NCBI GenBank assembly: GCA_037043455.1
Contig: JAWPHD010001830.1
Span: forward strand, 62,001-126,000
Direction of reading: 5' to 3'
DNA from: Cyrtodaria siliqua
Taxonomy: Eukaryota; Mollusca; Bivalvia; Adapedonta; Hiatellidae
Length of the DNA stretch: 64,000 nucleotides
A program made the translations under genes and the position numbers. The notes beneath the pieces are model-generated. The model made no database searches. It was not told the DNA's origin and saw only the letters and a program-made list of their open reading frames with translations. Below, in pieces: positions 34,118 to 45,480 of this stretch (its first letter is position 1; every line of letters starts with the position of its first letter).

Positions 34118-34960
34118 ATCATAACAATGCATGCAGCTGATGTTTCAACCTTGACATTTTCATGACTTTAATAATTTTTAAGGTCGAATTTCATGTTGAT
34201 TTACGCTGCAATAAACGAAAACCGACAAATAATAAAAAAATACATATTCCACTTTTTTACGTTTGGTCATGGATATATCAGAATTGTATAACCTTAAACG
34301 ACAATTTACATGCATTATTTAAAAAAAATTGGTATTGCAGCTATTTTTTATAATTGAAGATTTGTGCTGCAAAACATCGTTATCTACCCATTTTCAAAAA
34401 TACGGAAGCAGCAAAATAAGGAAGCACATAATTGTTCATTTCACAATGTTTTGTATCGAAGGAATCATTAGACTTGGCATTAAAATGAACATATTCGGCG
34501 AGAATGTCAAGATATTTGATTCAATTACAATATGAAAGTTACGTTATAAGTTGAACACCTCTTGTAAATAACGTGTATACATATGGACATGTTGGTGTGA
34601 AATCCACCTTAAAAGAAAGCTCCACGATGATTTTTGAAAAGCTTGACCCAATTCGTACAACAAACAACCTAACGCGTTATAGTATTTTCATCAATAAAAA
34701 GATGTCTTGAGCGATAGAAAACAAGTTAAAAAGTAGCAGAGATAAGAAAATACTGAAGGTGAGTGACTAGTGGTGGAAGTTCAAATTTAAATATATATCG
34801 ACGTAAACATGAATATTTATTTAAAACTAATATTCCCTTTAAAACAAAAGGTAGCTGAAGATTATTGATTGTTGCTTCCAAAGGATCACCATTGTCAGTA
34901 TCTATTAACATTCACACAAGTGTTCGTTTAGTAGAGTGTGTCGGTTGTAAAAGTCTCCCC
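34118..34960. other. AT-rich sequence without recognised genes
   Basis: Only short frames without known motifs. Confidence 0.35.
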
Positions 34961-34979
34961 GTGCTACAAATTAGTATTG

Positions 34980-35280
34980 TTATTTTCACTGTTTCTTTGG
35001 GACCAACGAGCCCAATCTACCTGGCTTTGAAGTAGAAGTACAGCTTAAGCCGATGATAGGGTGCACGAAAGGTGTTGCTTCTTACATTTCCTCCCATAAT
35101 GCGATACTAGATTCGTCAAAGAGGTTAAGAAACCATGTGACCTACTCGGGTATATATATCACACATGACCTAACCAAGAACCAGAGATTGGAGGCTTTTA
35201 ATCACAGAGAGGAGAAACGACGTAAGGAAGGAGAAGGAGAAACGGGTCTAGCGATAAGAATGGGAAGAATTATTAAGTGA
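34980..35280 (+). pseudogene. LINE ORF1-type C-terminal fragment
   Basis: The frame 35053-35280 contains KRLRNHVTYSGIYITHDLTK, then QRLEAFNHREEKRRKEGEGE and IRMGRIIK. A 'YI..DLTK.QR' segment followed by a charged 'RRK.GE....I..GRI' end is seen in ORF1 products upstream of many CR1/Jockey-like LINE polymerases. It lies about 0.8 kb before an ORF2 of that type on the same strand and may belong to it. Confidence 0.5.
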
Positions 35281-36060
35281 GAAACGTAGGTGACCACACT
35301 TATACACCACATAGACTCTAGTGATAGTTAGTTATATAGTTGGTTATATTTTATTTACCTCGTCATAGGTCTATGGAGGTTCGAGGCCATCCTCCATAAA
35401 CCTTACAAATGAATATATAAAATGTTGCAATAAGTCTGAAAAGACCCTTGAGCAAATCAATCAAATACAAATACAATTTAAACTATGTTTCTCGGTCATA
35501 GTGGACAGTGTGACTGTTTTCTTTGTTACCTCATATAGACATGGCAGTCAATCAAATTGTAAACATTCATCCATTCATGAGTTATAATTAAAATATATAC
35601 CCCTACAGGTATATAAACACTTAGCACTCGTTTTTTAGATTTGGTTTGTAATAACAGTGAAACTTATATATATACGGAAATAATAAAATAAATCGTCAAT
35701 CAAACAATCATAACATGTTTGTTCATCTGCAGCTATATATCCAAGTGTTGCTTGTTATATTTAGACATTAACTAAACCGAATTTATGAGTTATATGCTTA
35801 TAATTGTAAATGTAAAATACTGTACTATATCTAGACGTATACACGCGTTATTATTGGCGGAGAAAAAAAATGTATATACTAGCACACAAAAAATAATAGT
35901 GACAACAAACATAACAACAATCTGATGAATGTACATATGTTAAAGTTAGTTCAAATTTTGATAGTTCTAATACCTTTTTAATTCTAGTCAAGATGATGTT
36001 CATTCAAATTATAGTGACATACACTCTAGTGATAGTGACATGAATTCTAGCCATAGTGAA
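35281..36060. other. Unassigned AT-rich sequence
   Basis: No gene recognised. A repeated TCTAGYSATAGTGA motif occurs around 35310-35330 and 36000-36060. Confidence 0.35.
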
Positions 36061-38232
36061 TGTTGACATGAAAATATTACCGATGAAAGAAGAGGTGTTT
36101 TGATTTTTTATAAAAGACAACATTCCAGCTGATAATTGTCATCTGCTATTAAAATGACATGTCATTTAAGGAGTCTTCATGGTGTGAATTGCGTTTAAAT
36201 AAAACTGAGAAACTGTTGATCGGGGGCATATATAAAAGTCCCAATAGCGATATGATGAACCAAGAAAAACTACTTGAAATTATTTCACATGAATATGTAA
36301 ATAGTTATAGACATTGTGTTATACTTGTGGATTTCAATTTTCCTGGCATAAACTGGGCTAACTGGTCGACGATTCATAGCGAAAATCATTTATGTTTATT
36401 GAGGTGACCAGGAAAATACCAGGTATATATATGGTCAGGAACCTAGCTTATTAGATCTTGTATTTACAAATGAAGAGAACACAGTTGAAAACTTAAAATG
36501 TGGTGATAAACGTGGGGCTAGTGATAATATCAGCATGACCTTTGACATAAATTGTATGTTCGACATTTCAAGCACTTTTAAACAAGGACAAACATTTTTA
36601 AAGCTGATTACCCAGCTGCTTGTAACTATCTTAACGAAGTGGATTGGTCCTGTCTAGAAAATAAGTTGCCAGTGCTTGGAAGTATTTTACCAAACATAGA
36701 AATCATTGCATTGATCATTTTTTACCATTAAAAAAGACAAATGGAGTTAAACCCAAACCAAAGTGGACCAATTGTGAAAAAGAAATATCACGCTTGGAAG
36801 AGATTCACTTTGAGCCGTAGTAACAGGGACTATCAAGAGTACTGTGAATTGAGAAACAGTAGTACTTTACTCAAAGAGAAACCATGAAAAGGGCATTGCA
36901 CAGAATGCAAAAGTCGTTTTGGGGGTATGTACGTGAACAAACTAAGTCAAAAAGTAGCATTCCTGATTTGAACGATGAACAGGGCAATGTAAAACGGAGG
37001 ACTCCGATAAGGCTGAACGCCTAAATGACTATTTTGCATCTGTTTTTACTGTGGAAGGAGACTCTCCATTACCACACTTTGAGGAAAGGGTAAATCCTGA
37101 TTTCAACATAAATTGTATAAACGTGACTCCAGATAAGGTATTGAAACTTCTTAAATCTGTGAACACATCAAAAGCGTGTGGACCTGACAACTGCCATCCA
37201 ATGTTGTTGAAGGAATGGGCAGATCAGTTGTACTTACCACTTCAAAGTATATTTAACAAATCCATGCAAGAAGGGGCAGTACCGGATGATTGGAAGGTGG
37301 CAAATGTGACATGTATATTCAAAAATGGTAAAGAATCTGAACCAGGGAATTATCGACCAGTGTCTTTGACATCAGTAATATGTAAATTGCTGGAAAGGAT
37401 TGTGAGAGAAGCTATACTTCAACATATGATACAACAGGACCTCTTTTCAGACAGTCAGTATGGGTTTCAAAAACATAGAAGTACAATCTTAGAATTTTTA
37501 AGGGTTCTAGACGACTGGACAGATGCGCTTGATGAAAACTGCCAGTGGATGCTATATATTTTGACTTTGCTAAGGCATTTGATACCGTACCTCACAAACG
37601 TCTCTTACATAAAATAAAGGATATCTAATGTTTGATAAATGTTTGATAAAAACAATATATATTCACAATTGTCTGTTTATGAAACAGAAAAGGACATTGG
37701 AATACATTTTACAAACACATTAAATTTCGAAATGCATATAAGTAAAACTGTAAACAAATCAAACAGGCGAAATATTTCGTTCACATGTGGACTATGGAAA
37801 TTTGATATGGCTCCCAACATTAAAAATACGAAGGTATTATAGAAAGTGTGCAGAGACGTGCCACATGGTTAGTTCCAGAGCTGGCAAGACTTAGTTACGA
37901 GGAGAGATTGAGAGAGCTCAACTTACTCACCTTGTAGTGTAGACGGAGACGTGGAGACTTAATACAACCATTTAAAATCGTCCACCATATTGATAATATA
38001 AACTATACAAAATTATTTTCACTGTCTGCAACAGCCAGATAAGAGGACACTCTTTAAAACTTGCTAAAGCAAGAGCTTGCAAAAGTATCAGGCCTAATTC
38101 CTTCACCGACCGCGTCATCAATAGCTGGAATGCGTTGCCAGATAATATTGTGACTGCCAAAAATGACAAATTCAAAAGTGAGTTAGACAAGATCTGGAGA
38201 TCTCAAAGATTTGACACGAAAGAGATCTATTA
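36061..38232 (+). pseudogene. CR1/Jockey-like LINE ORF2 (LINE C), RT core deleted
   Basis: The endonuclease part has RRGVLIFYK near 36090, LIGGIYKSPNSD at 36219 and VDFNFPGINW near 36330 (canonical GDFN, here V). The middle is heavily frameshifted. The RT part at 37051-37617 has KACGPDNCHPMLLKEW, VPDDWKVANVTCIFKNG, EPGNYRPVSLTSVICKLLE and SQYGFQKHRST. At about 37615 it jumps to sequence that in the related LINE D lies well after the catalytic motif, so the FADD box is deleted. The C-terminal region (QRRATWLVPELARLSYEERL, INSWNALPDNIVTAK) ends at TAA near 38232. Confidence 0.88.
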
Positions 38233-39349
38233 AACCAAAAATATATCAATCTTTCTATCACCATTACCAGTATTTAAAGAAAACTCATGCCAGCAATAAG
38301 TATAAGACGCACAGCTATTGTAAGAAGTAAACGCAAATGATAATATCAATAACATAATACTACATTTCAGTCTGATGAATGTTGATAAAAGTAGGCATAA
38401 AACTTTTTTCGTTTTAACCGATGCCTTTATGGTGGCCATTTTTGAAGATGGCATGCATATGGCGGTGGACATTTCCGGACTGGGAAATTAGCATTCAAGG
38501 AGGATAGTCAACCCATTAATAAATCTTTACTTTTTATCGGCATTTCTACATTAATATATGACATGATCATCTTGATAATGCTTTGATAAACAGTTTTGTA
38601 GTGTAATTTTGCAATTATTTGGCGGGATAGCTACTTAAATCGAAACATTGTATGACATCCACGTTGGAAGAGGCACAAAAATGCCTTTTACAGTGTTTAA
38701 TACATCACTGAAATCATATTTAACCCTTATAACATTAAAGTGTGCAAAACTATTTACTCAATTATTTATGCAGCTATCGGACTTATATGAGGGATTATTT
38801 TTAAACGAGTTGGATAATTCTATGATGCGAAGATGTAAGCAACATTACAGTTCATCGCATCTAGGTGAAACTTTATTGTAGACCTATCCAAGCGTCAGGT
38901 ATATATATATATATATATGGGATAAGGTATAAGTGTGTTAATTGAGACGTGTATAAGAAGGACTATGCAGATCAAAATGATGTGTTTTATACAGGTAAAT
39001 CGCTTTCTTTTTGTCATTATTGAATGTTGTATATTGCTTTAAATTCTGTTTTAATAATGGCTTATAAGGCGAGTAAGCGGGTTTGATGTTTGTTAAAATA
39101 GCAAAACAAGAATAATATGATGCAATAACACTCGTATACAGTCTTTCTGTGTGATAGAAGTATACCTGAAGGTAAAATGCGGCTTAACTTAATGCATATG
39201 CACATTTCATATGAAACTGAAGCACATTATTTAAATTTTCATTTGTGTATTTGGATTGACACCGTTTAAACACTTTCCAGATCGCCTCCATTACCTAGTG
39301 AAAATGACTAGATTAAGCTATCGATGTACTATTTGTTTTGCTTGATACA
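38233..39349. other. Unassigned region, with minor repeat traces
   Basis: A TAGCATTCAAGGAGGATAG box near 38490 followed by TCAACCC resembles part of the Penelope-like 3' block. A (TA)n run lies at 38901-38918. The open frame at 38648-38881 has no known domain. Confidence 0.35.
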
Positions 39350-39462
39350 TTCTGAAATTAATATTACTAAAAATGAAATTTCTGATATCCTATCGACTTT
39401 AGTGATAACTAAAGCTAGTGGGCCAGATGAAATAAGTAATGAAGATATGAAGAAACATGCTG
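39350..39462 (+). pseudogene. Small LINE RT fragment
   Basis: Translates in one frame to NEISDILSTLVITKASGPDE then ISNEDMKKHAG, which is the conserved 'K..GPD.I' segment at the start of many non-LTR RTs. It is about 110 bp and is abruptly joined to the end of the zinc-finger frame at about 39465. Confidence 0.7.
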
Positions 39463-39464
39463 GA

Positions 39465-40346
39465 AAGACGTCGGTGGAGAAATAGGTGAAAACTGACTGC
39501 GGGTACCTCTGAAGATGTGTAGATGGTGCCTGCAATGATGACTGGGTACAAACAGATTGTCGTTGAACATCATACAGCGATGAATATGACGACGGCTCTC
39601 CTAGAAACTGAGGGCTGATAATACTGGCCGATTTCATTGACTGTTGTCCTTGATGACCCGAAGTTATCTGGTCCGTTGTCTTTGATGACCCGAAGTTATC
39701 TGGTCCGGCAATAGTTGTTTAAGTGTTGTTCACTGGATGGGCCAGACTGCAAGACATTGTTGATTCCACTTTTGTTGTTTGAGGCAATAATGGTAGGATG
39801 CATGGAGCTGTCAACATATGGTATGGTCCTCGTATTGTTCTGCAGTTCATTCGTTTTTTTGAGGATGACCTCTAAAACCTCAGCAGTTACTTGGATTGTA
39901 ATTAACTGGTCATTGTTAACCATGGTGCTAACTGGTGCAGGTCTGCTGACAGTAACAGATGAGTTTGCCATCATAGGGTTGACAGGAGCTGCCATATATG
40001 TTCCTTCCTCCTCAAGTTCAAAATCCAAATTACATTGTGGGGCTGGTACGAATCATGTAATGGAAGTGGACGATAATCGGTGACCTCTGTTATTTCCTTG
40101 CAATGTTGATTGTCCACCAGATACTTGCTGTGGTCTAAAATATGCATGTCTTTAGCCATAACTAAGTGACGACGATACTGACTGACGTGTTTCCTCAAGG
40201 CGTCTCTGGTCAGACATCTGAACATACACAGGGTACAATAGAATCAACACGTGGGAAACCACTCTGTATTTTACCTCAATGTAACTTCTTCCCATTGCCT
40301 CACAGTATCTACAGCTATATGAACGACCTCTACGTTGTGTTTTGAC
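39465..40346 (-). pseudogene. Decayed two-zinc-finger protein (copy B) downstream of Gypsy B
   Basis: Starts at ATG 40346 (MSEVKTQRRGRSYSCRYC). The first module has SYSCRYC and YRVVSHVL, as in copy A (YQCLKC, YRVVVHIL). A deletion of about 30 bp and a frameshift remove its end. The second module, in another frame, is FYCTLCMFRC ... DALRKHVSQYRRH, with the same C-X2-C-X12-H-X6-H spacing as copy A. The tail is polar and Gln/Ser/Thr-rich in shifted frames (39696-40028 and 39465-39637). A 31-bp direct duplication (GACCCGAAGTTATCTGGTCC twice) lies at 39646-39708. The frame lies 300 bp after the integrase end on the same strand. Its end abuts an unrelated LINE fragment, so the 3' side is truncated. 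Confidence 0.72.
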
Positions 40347-40643
40347 TTCACTCATGTCGACCTGAAGATATATTATATCAAGTTGTTTTATATTCTTGTT
40401 GTGTAAGTATGTATAGTTGGCCGCTATCAGTCTAACGATCCCACAGAAGATGGTAGTAGATGAAAGGAGATAGATGTATCGCATTGGATTTCAAGCATCA
40501 CGTAGTAAGGTCTTGAAGTACAAATAAGAGTTGAATATCGATCAATCAGTCAATTCGTTGTTACAATTTATTTTTTATTAATTAGTTGAAGTAAATTAAT
40601 GCGAACAAAGACATATCATTAGGAGATTATTACAGTTGTTTCT

Positions 40644-41290
40644 CTATTGTTTTGCCTTTTTCTGTAGCTTCTTAATCTTCACTATCCACTTTTGCAAGTT
40701 GCAGCCTTCGTATGGTTTAAGCTTATTGTGGTGTACCACTCTCTATTTGTTCACTTGATCCAGTGGCAGTATAAAAGTTATTTCGGATAGTTTTGTTTTG
40801 GTAAGATATGGCCCGTCATAAGTATGTTCAAGCTTTGGTGCCACACCAACTTTTCTTGCCTCAGCTAAACACCATACAACATCCCCTTCTTAGTACTTAT
40901 ATACTGATATTTTTTGCATCATAAATTTCTTTACTACGTTTAGCTGCTTCACCAATATTTTTTCTTGCCACACTATGTGCACGTTGCATTATCTCTCAGA
41001 TGGTTTACATATTCACCATATGAAGTAACAACCAAATACTAGATCCACTGGTAGACGAACTTCTCTTCCCATCGTCAGTAGATAAGGAGTAACTTTAGTT
41101 GTCTGATTTGGTGTTGATCGATAAGCACCTGCTATACAACCGAGATGAAGGTCCCAATTCTGTTGTTCACCGCATAGAAATGCCTTTATCATAAGCACAA
41201 GTGTTCGATTGAACCTCTCTGTCTGCCCATTACACCTTGGATTTCGTGCACTTGTTCGTGTCTTTTTTATACTAACATGCGACACAGCTC
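40644..41290 (-). pseudogene. Gypsy B integrase, C-terminal part
   Basis: ARNPRCNGQTERFNRTL carries the last catalytic Glu of the DDE core. YRSTPNQTTKVTPYLLTMGR follows, and then, across frameshifts, a C-terminal module with HTYDGPYLTKTKLSE-like and VVHHNKLKPYEG-like segments (GPY/F type). The stop is at 40644-40646. The zinc-binding HHCC part and the first two catalytic aspartates are deleted: the frame passes within about 60 bp from the RNase H tether to this part. Confidence 0.85.
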
Positions 41291-41783
41291 CTTAAAAATC
41301 AATAACATCCCAAAGTAACCTACTACCTCTTATGCCGATGGTCTTACTCCCAACTCTTTTGCTCTCAATATTGAGCCTAAATCTTCATCTTCTAACTGAG
41401 CTTCTCTCAACTCCTCCCATGTTTTATCCAACTGAATCCACGTTTGATCGTAACAGCTTTACTTGTCGATGGTTCAACATCTTTAGCCCATTTCCTTCAT
41501 TTTCATTGACTTTCACCTTTTCTTCCACTTCATTTACACGTCTCAAAGTGTTTCCACAACGCAACTCACTTTCCACTTCTTTATTTACTTGATAGTCTTC
41601 CAAATCACCATTCAGTATATCACAATTCTCTGGAATTTCTTCTATTCCACTAGGACATAGTCCTTCTAACGCCATATATTGTTTTTTTCCATACATTTTC
41701 TACATGGCCCACACTTGAGTGATTCCAACATGTCTACGTTTGAGCACTCACATTCTTCAGGATTTTCACACCTTGACAAGGCA
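41291..41783 (-). pseudogene. Gypsy B pol tether between RNase H and integrase
   Basis: Frame 41424-41696 plus flanks. Follows RNase H with CDALSRCENPEECECSNVD and a Cys-rich LKCGPCRKCM. The acidic stretch lacks other motifs. A deletion at about 41300 joins it to the integrase end. Confidence 0.6.
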
Positions 41784-42413
41784 TCACAATGACCTTTTAT
41801 GACCTGGACGGTACTCTATCGCAAAATCATATTGCGCTAATATCGCAATCCATCTGGCTATTTTACCTCTTGGTTCTTTCAGTTTGAACAGCCATACTAA
41901 AGCCTGGTGATCGCTTCTCACCCTGAATCTTCTCCCCAACAAGTACGGACGGAAATGTTCTATGAAATATCTTACTGCCAAAAGTTCTTTCTTATTGATG
42001 CATTAATTAGCTTCAGATTTGTTCAAAGCTCTACTACCATAGGCTTATACTCTTTCCCGTCCGTCTTGGATTTGTGCTAAAATACCACCTATGCCGACAT
42101 CTGATGCATCCACATCTAGAATGAATTCACCGCCATCATTCTGTGGGAATCCCTTTATGTTCGAACTTACTAAAGCCTCTCGTATATCAATAAATGATTT
42201 CTCACATGCATCTGTCCACTTAAATTTTCTGTCCTTTTTATTAAGTTCCATCAAAGGTTTTGCCCTTTTTGCAAAATCTTTTACAAACCGTAAATAGAAA
42301 GAGCCCATTGCTACAAATTGTTTAACTTGTCTAGGAGTTTGAGGTCTTGGCCATCCCACTGTCTTTGCGATATGTGTTGGATTAGGTTTCATTCCATCAC
42401 CGGAAAAAAACAT
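41784..42413 (-). pseudogene. Gypsy B RNase H domain and RT connection
   Basis: WPRPQTPRQVKQFVAMGSFY and FKWTDACEKSFIDIREAL are the usual connection segment after a Ty3/Gypsy RT. The RNase H starts with FILDVDASDVGIGGILAQ, where the first Asp is present, and ends with RFRVRSDHQALVWLF and YRPGHKRSL. Frameshifts near 42010-42045 separate the two open parts. Confidence 0.9.
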
Positions 42414-42693
42414 GACCCAGAAATAAAACTTCTGTCTGTAGAAGCTGACATTTCTCAGGCTTTAGCTTTAGCCCAGCTGTTTGTAATATCTCAAACACGT
42501 ATTAAACTCTTTCCATGTGTTGACCAAAGTTATCTCCATAGACAATAATGTTGTCTATATAAACTAGACAGGTTTTTCATTGAAGACCTTGCAGTGCCAA
42601 TCCACTGTCCTTTGAAATGTAATAGCAGCATTATTAAGCCCAAGCGGCATCCTTGTCATCTCGAAATGGCCATATTTACATACGAAAGCGTTT
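42414..42693 (-). pseudogene. Gypsy B RT, second part, catalytic YIDD changed to YIDN
   Basis: Continues from the LINE D insertion with FVCKYGHFEMTRMPLGLNNA (frame joined to 44213-44540 when LINE D is removed). After an indel it reaches CLVYIDNIIVYG at 42550-42561. The usual motif is YIDD or YVDD, and the second catalytic Asp is Asn here. Confidence 0.88.
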
Positions 42694-42705
42694 TTGAATA
42701 TCTTC
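42694..42705. repeat. 3'-side target duplication of LINE D
   Basis: TTGAATATCTTC, identical to 44201-44212. Confidence 0.9.
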
Positions 42706-44200
42706 TTTCTTTTCACTTGTGTTTCACTTGTGTTGATAGGGGAAATATTAAGCCCAGAAGGCTTGTCGTCCCCCTCGTGATAGAAAGTTAGATGTCTCCG
42801 GTTGGTTTTATAGATCTCTTTCGTGTCAAATCTTTGAGATCTTCAGATCTTGTCTAACTCACTTTTGAATTTGTCTACATTTTTTGGCAGTCACATTACT
42901 ATCTGGCAACGCATTCCAGCTATTGATGACGCGGTGGGTGAAGGAATTTAGTCTGATACTTTTGCAAGCTCTTGGTTTTAAAGAGTGACCTCTTATCTGA
43001 TTGTTTGTAGACAGTGAAATTAACTCTGTATAGTCTATATCATCAATATGATGGATGATTTTAAATATCTGTATTAAATCTCCACGTCTCCATCTATATT
43101 CCAATGTGGGTAAGTTGAGCTCTCTCAATCTGTCCTCGTAATCAAGTCCTACCAGCTCTGGTACTAACCGTGTGGCACGTCTCTGCACATTTCCTATAAT
43201 ACGCTTTGTCTTTTTTTAATGTTGGGAACCATATTAAATTTCCATAGTCCACATGTGGACGTATAAGAGGTTTGTATAACTGTATAAACAATTTCTTGTC
43301 CAAGAACTGAACGAAATATTTCGTCTTATCAAACCAATTATGCTGTTTGATTTATTTACAGTTTTACTTATATGCATTTCGAGGTTCAGTGTGTTTGTGA
43401 AGTGTATTCCAAGGTCTCGTTCTGTTTCATCAACAGCTAGTTGTGAATATGTATTGTTTTTATCAAACATTTGATATTCAAATTCATAGTTTAAGTTTCC
43501 AATATGGAGTATTTTACATTTCTTCACCTTAAATTGCAACATCCAGTCCGAGCTCCATGAGCACAGAGAAAATACATCTTGTTGCAGTTGGGACTGGTCA
43601 TCTTAAGATTTAATAACATTTTACAGTTTAGTGTATTCTGCAAACAGACGACACACACTCTTAACTATATCTGGGACATCGTTGAAGTACAATATGAATA
43701 GTATTGGCCCTAATATTGATCCTTGCGGTATACCAGAGACAACATCCTTCCAAATTGAAGCACTACCATTTATGACCACTCTCTGCTTTCTGTTCTTAAG
43801 GAAGTCTTCAATCCATTTTAGGAGTTTTCCATCTATACCATATGCCTTTATTTTATGCAAGAGACGTTTGTGAGGTACGGTATCAAATGCCTTAGCAAAG
43901 TCAAAATATATAGCATCCACATGGCAGTTTTCATCAAGCGCATCTGTCCAGTCGTCTTAAACCCTTAACAATTGTAAGATTGTACTTCTATATATGTTTT
44001 CGAAACCCATACTGACTGTCTGAAAAGAGGTCATGCTGCATCATATGATCAAGTATAGCTTCTCGCACAATCTTTTCCGGCAATTTACATAGTACTGATG
44101 TCAACGACACTGGTCGATAATTCCCTGGTTCAGATTTGTTACCTTTTTTGAATATACATGTCACATTTGCCACCTTCCAGTCATCCGGTACTGTTCCTTC
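42706..44200 (-). mobile_element. 5'-truncated CR1/Jockey-like LINE (LINE D) inserted in Gypsy B RT
   Basis: A 1495-bp minus-strand insertion with 12-bp duplications on both sides (42694-42705 and 44201-44212). It starts inside the RT (GTVPDDWK) and ends with a tail containing two ACAAGTGAAA units and AAAAGAAA. Removing it with one duplication rejoins the Gypsy RT in frame (YFQIPLK to NAFVCKYGHF). Confidence 0.93.
42836..44200 (-). pseudogene. LINE D reverse transcriptase and C-terminal region
   Basis: GNYRPVSLTSVLCKL, SQYGFRKH, DFAKAFDTVPHKRLLHKIK, SGIPQGSILGPILFILY, and the catalytic site reading FAEYTKL where FADD is expected (43630-43641), so the site is destroyed. Downstream are ERDLGIHFTNTLNLEMHISK and QRRATRLVPELVGLDYEDRL, and the end matches LINE C (INSWNALPDSNVTAK). 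Several frameshifts occur (near 43560, 43230 and 43930). Confidence 0.9.
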
Positions 44201-44212
44201 TTGAATATCTTC
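44201..44212. repeat. 5'-side target duplication of LINE D
   Basis: TTGAATATCTTC, identical to 42694-42705. Confidence 0.9.
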
Positions 44213-44540
44213 AAGGGTATTTGAAAATAGACGCTGATTAAACCAAATGCACTGAAAAGTGTTGATCCTGTCACAGCATCAAGACAATCCTGAATAGGAG
44301 GCATTGGGAAACTATCTGGCTACAAGTTCATTAACTCGTCGATAGTCTATGCATGGTCTGATAGCACCATTTTTTTCCCGAACAAGTACAATTGGAGATG
44401 CACATGGGGATATACTTTTTTGTATAACACCTTTTGCAAGCAAATCTTCGATCGCCTTCTTTTCCTCATCTGCATAAGCTAATGGAACGCGTCTTGGGGG
44501 TTGTTTGATCGGGTCTGCATCGCATGTTCATTTAAATGAA
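44213..44540 (-). pseudogene. pol: Gypsy B RT, first part
   Basis: RRVPLAYADEEKKAIEDLLA, CASPIVLVREKNGAIRPC, IDYRRVNELV, then after a one-base shift FPMPPIQDCLDAVTGSTLFS and YFQIPL. This is close to the RT start of Gypsy A (24431-24676). The usual FDL near the first catalytic Asp reads FGL (AFGLISVYFQ), so the first catalytic Asp also appears to be lost. Confidence 0.85.
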
Positions 44541-45017
44541 TTAGACATATATCTCATTCATTTTGGAAAAAATGTCCTGAAACTTTATTAATAGATTGGC
44601 TATATTTTCTTTCTCTGAGATACTTCTGTTGTAGCTAGCCTTTTCAAATAAACCCTTCAAGTGATCCGGTATTTCAGCTGCATTTGATATTTTTGTCTGA
44701 AAATTTGTTTCCTTCAAAGAGCGAGATGCATTATTTTGCAAATGGATTCTTCTGATGAAACTATTGTTGTTGTCTTCACCCTTGTACGCATTTTGAGAAA
44801 GTACTGTAGGAGAGCCTTCAATTCGCCCTGCATTCCCAATCACTGCATCTTGTTGGATCTTAACTTCACATGTAGATAAATTCAATAATCTAACCTTGCT
44901 TGTTACATTACTCTTCACATCGACTAAGGTATGTGCCATTTTCAATCTGTAAGTATCTTCAAAATTATCGGATGGCTCTATAATAAAGCTAGATTCACCT
45001 TCTAAGTCATCAGTTAC
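44541..45017 (-). pseudogene. Gypsy B pol linker between protease and RT
   Basis: Frame 44541-44945 with VDVKSNVTSKVRLLN, IQQDAVIGNAGRIEG and IPDHLKGLFEKASYNRS. It aligns with the Gypsy A linker (24060-24446: IKQDAIVGQVEAIN, VPEHLTTLFERSIKGRS). This segment lies before the RT in both copies. Confidence 0.85.
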
Positions 45018-45480
45018 TTATCGGTCAACAAATACATTAATGGCAGTTTCTGAAAGATCAGGTATTGTATAATTGTGAGGTGATACAACTCTTCGGCTCA
45101 TCTCTTTCATGTCTGTTTGCAAAACTGGAATTTTGTGGATATTCAATACGATTACACCTCTGCTAATTCGTATGTCTGCGGGTCCAAAACCATCATTCTG
45201 TAAAACATCTACCCCTAGGAGACATTCATTTTTGATTTCAACCATAATAATTTCTTTCTGTATTTCTAATGATCCTAATGTCAACTTGAAATCAGCTTTC
45301 CCTAATTCGTTTAAAGGTGTGCCTCCTGCTCCTGTCAAACAAGATGACCTTCTTAATGCTGGTCTTTCTTCTTCACTTAAACTCTCATACACCCTTTTAG
45401 AAATCACTGTTTTTGATGCACCAGTTTCTGCAGTAAAGACTGTTGGAATAGTTTCTAATTTACCCTTAATATAAACCCCA
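45018..45480 (-). pseudogene. Gypsy B retropepsin with active-site Asp to Glu
   Basis: Read on the minus strand the N-terminus has FTAETGASKTVIS, where retropepsins have D-T/S-G-A. The codon at 45426-45428 is GAA (Glu). Then come RRSSCLTGAGGTPLNELGKA, FKLTLGSLEI and CLLGVDVLQNDGFGPADIRI. The flap and C-terminal region are otherwise open down to a TAA at 45018. With Glu in place of the catalytic Asp the enzyme is not expected to work. Confidence 0.88.
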
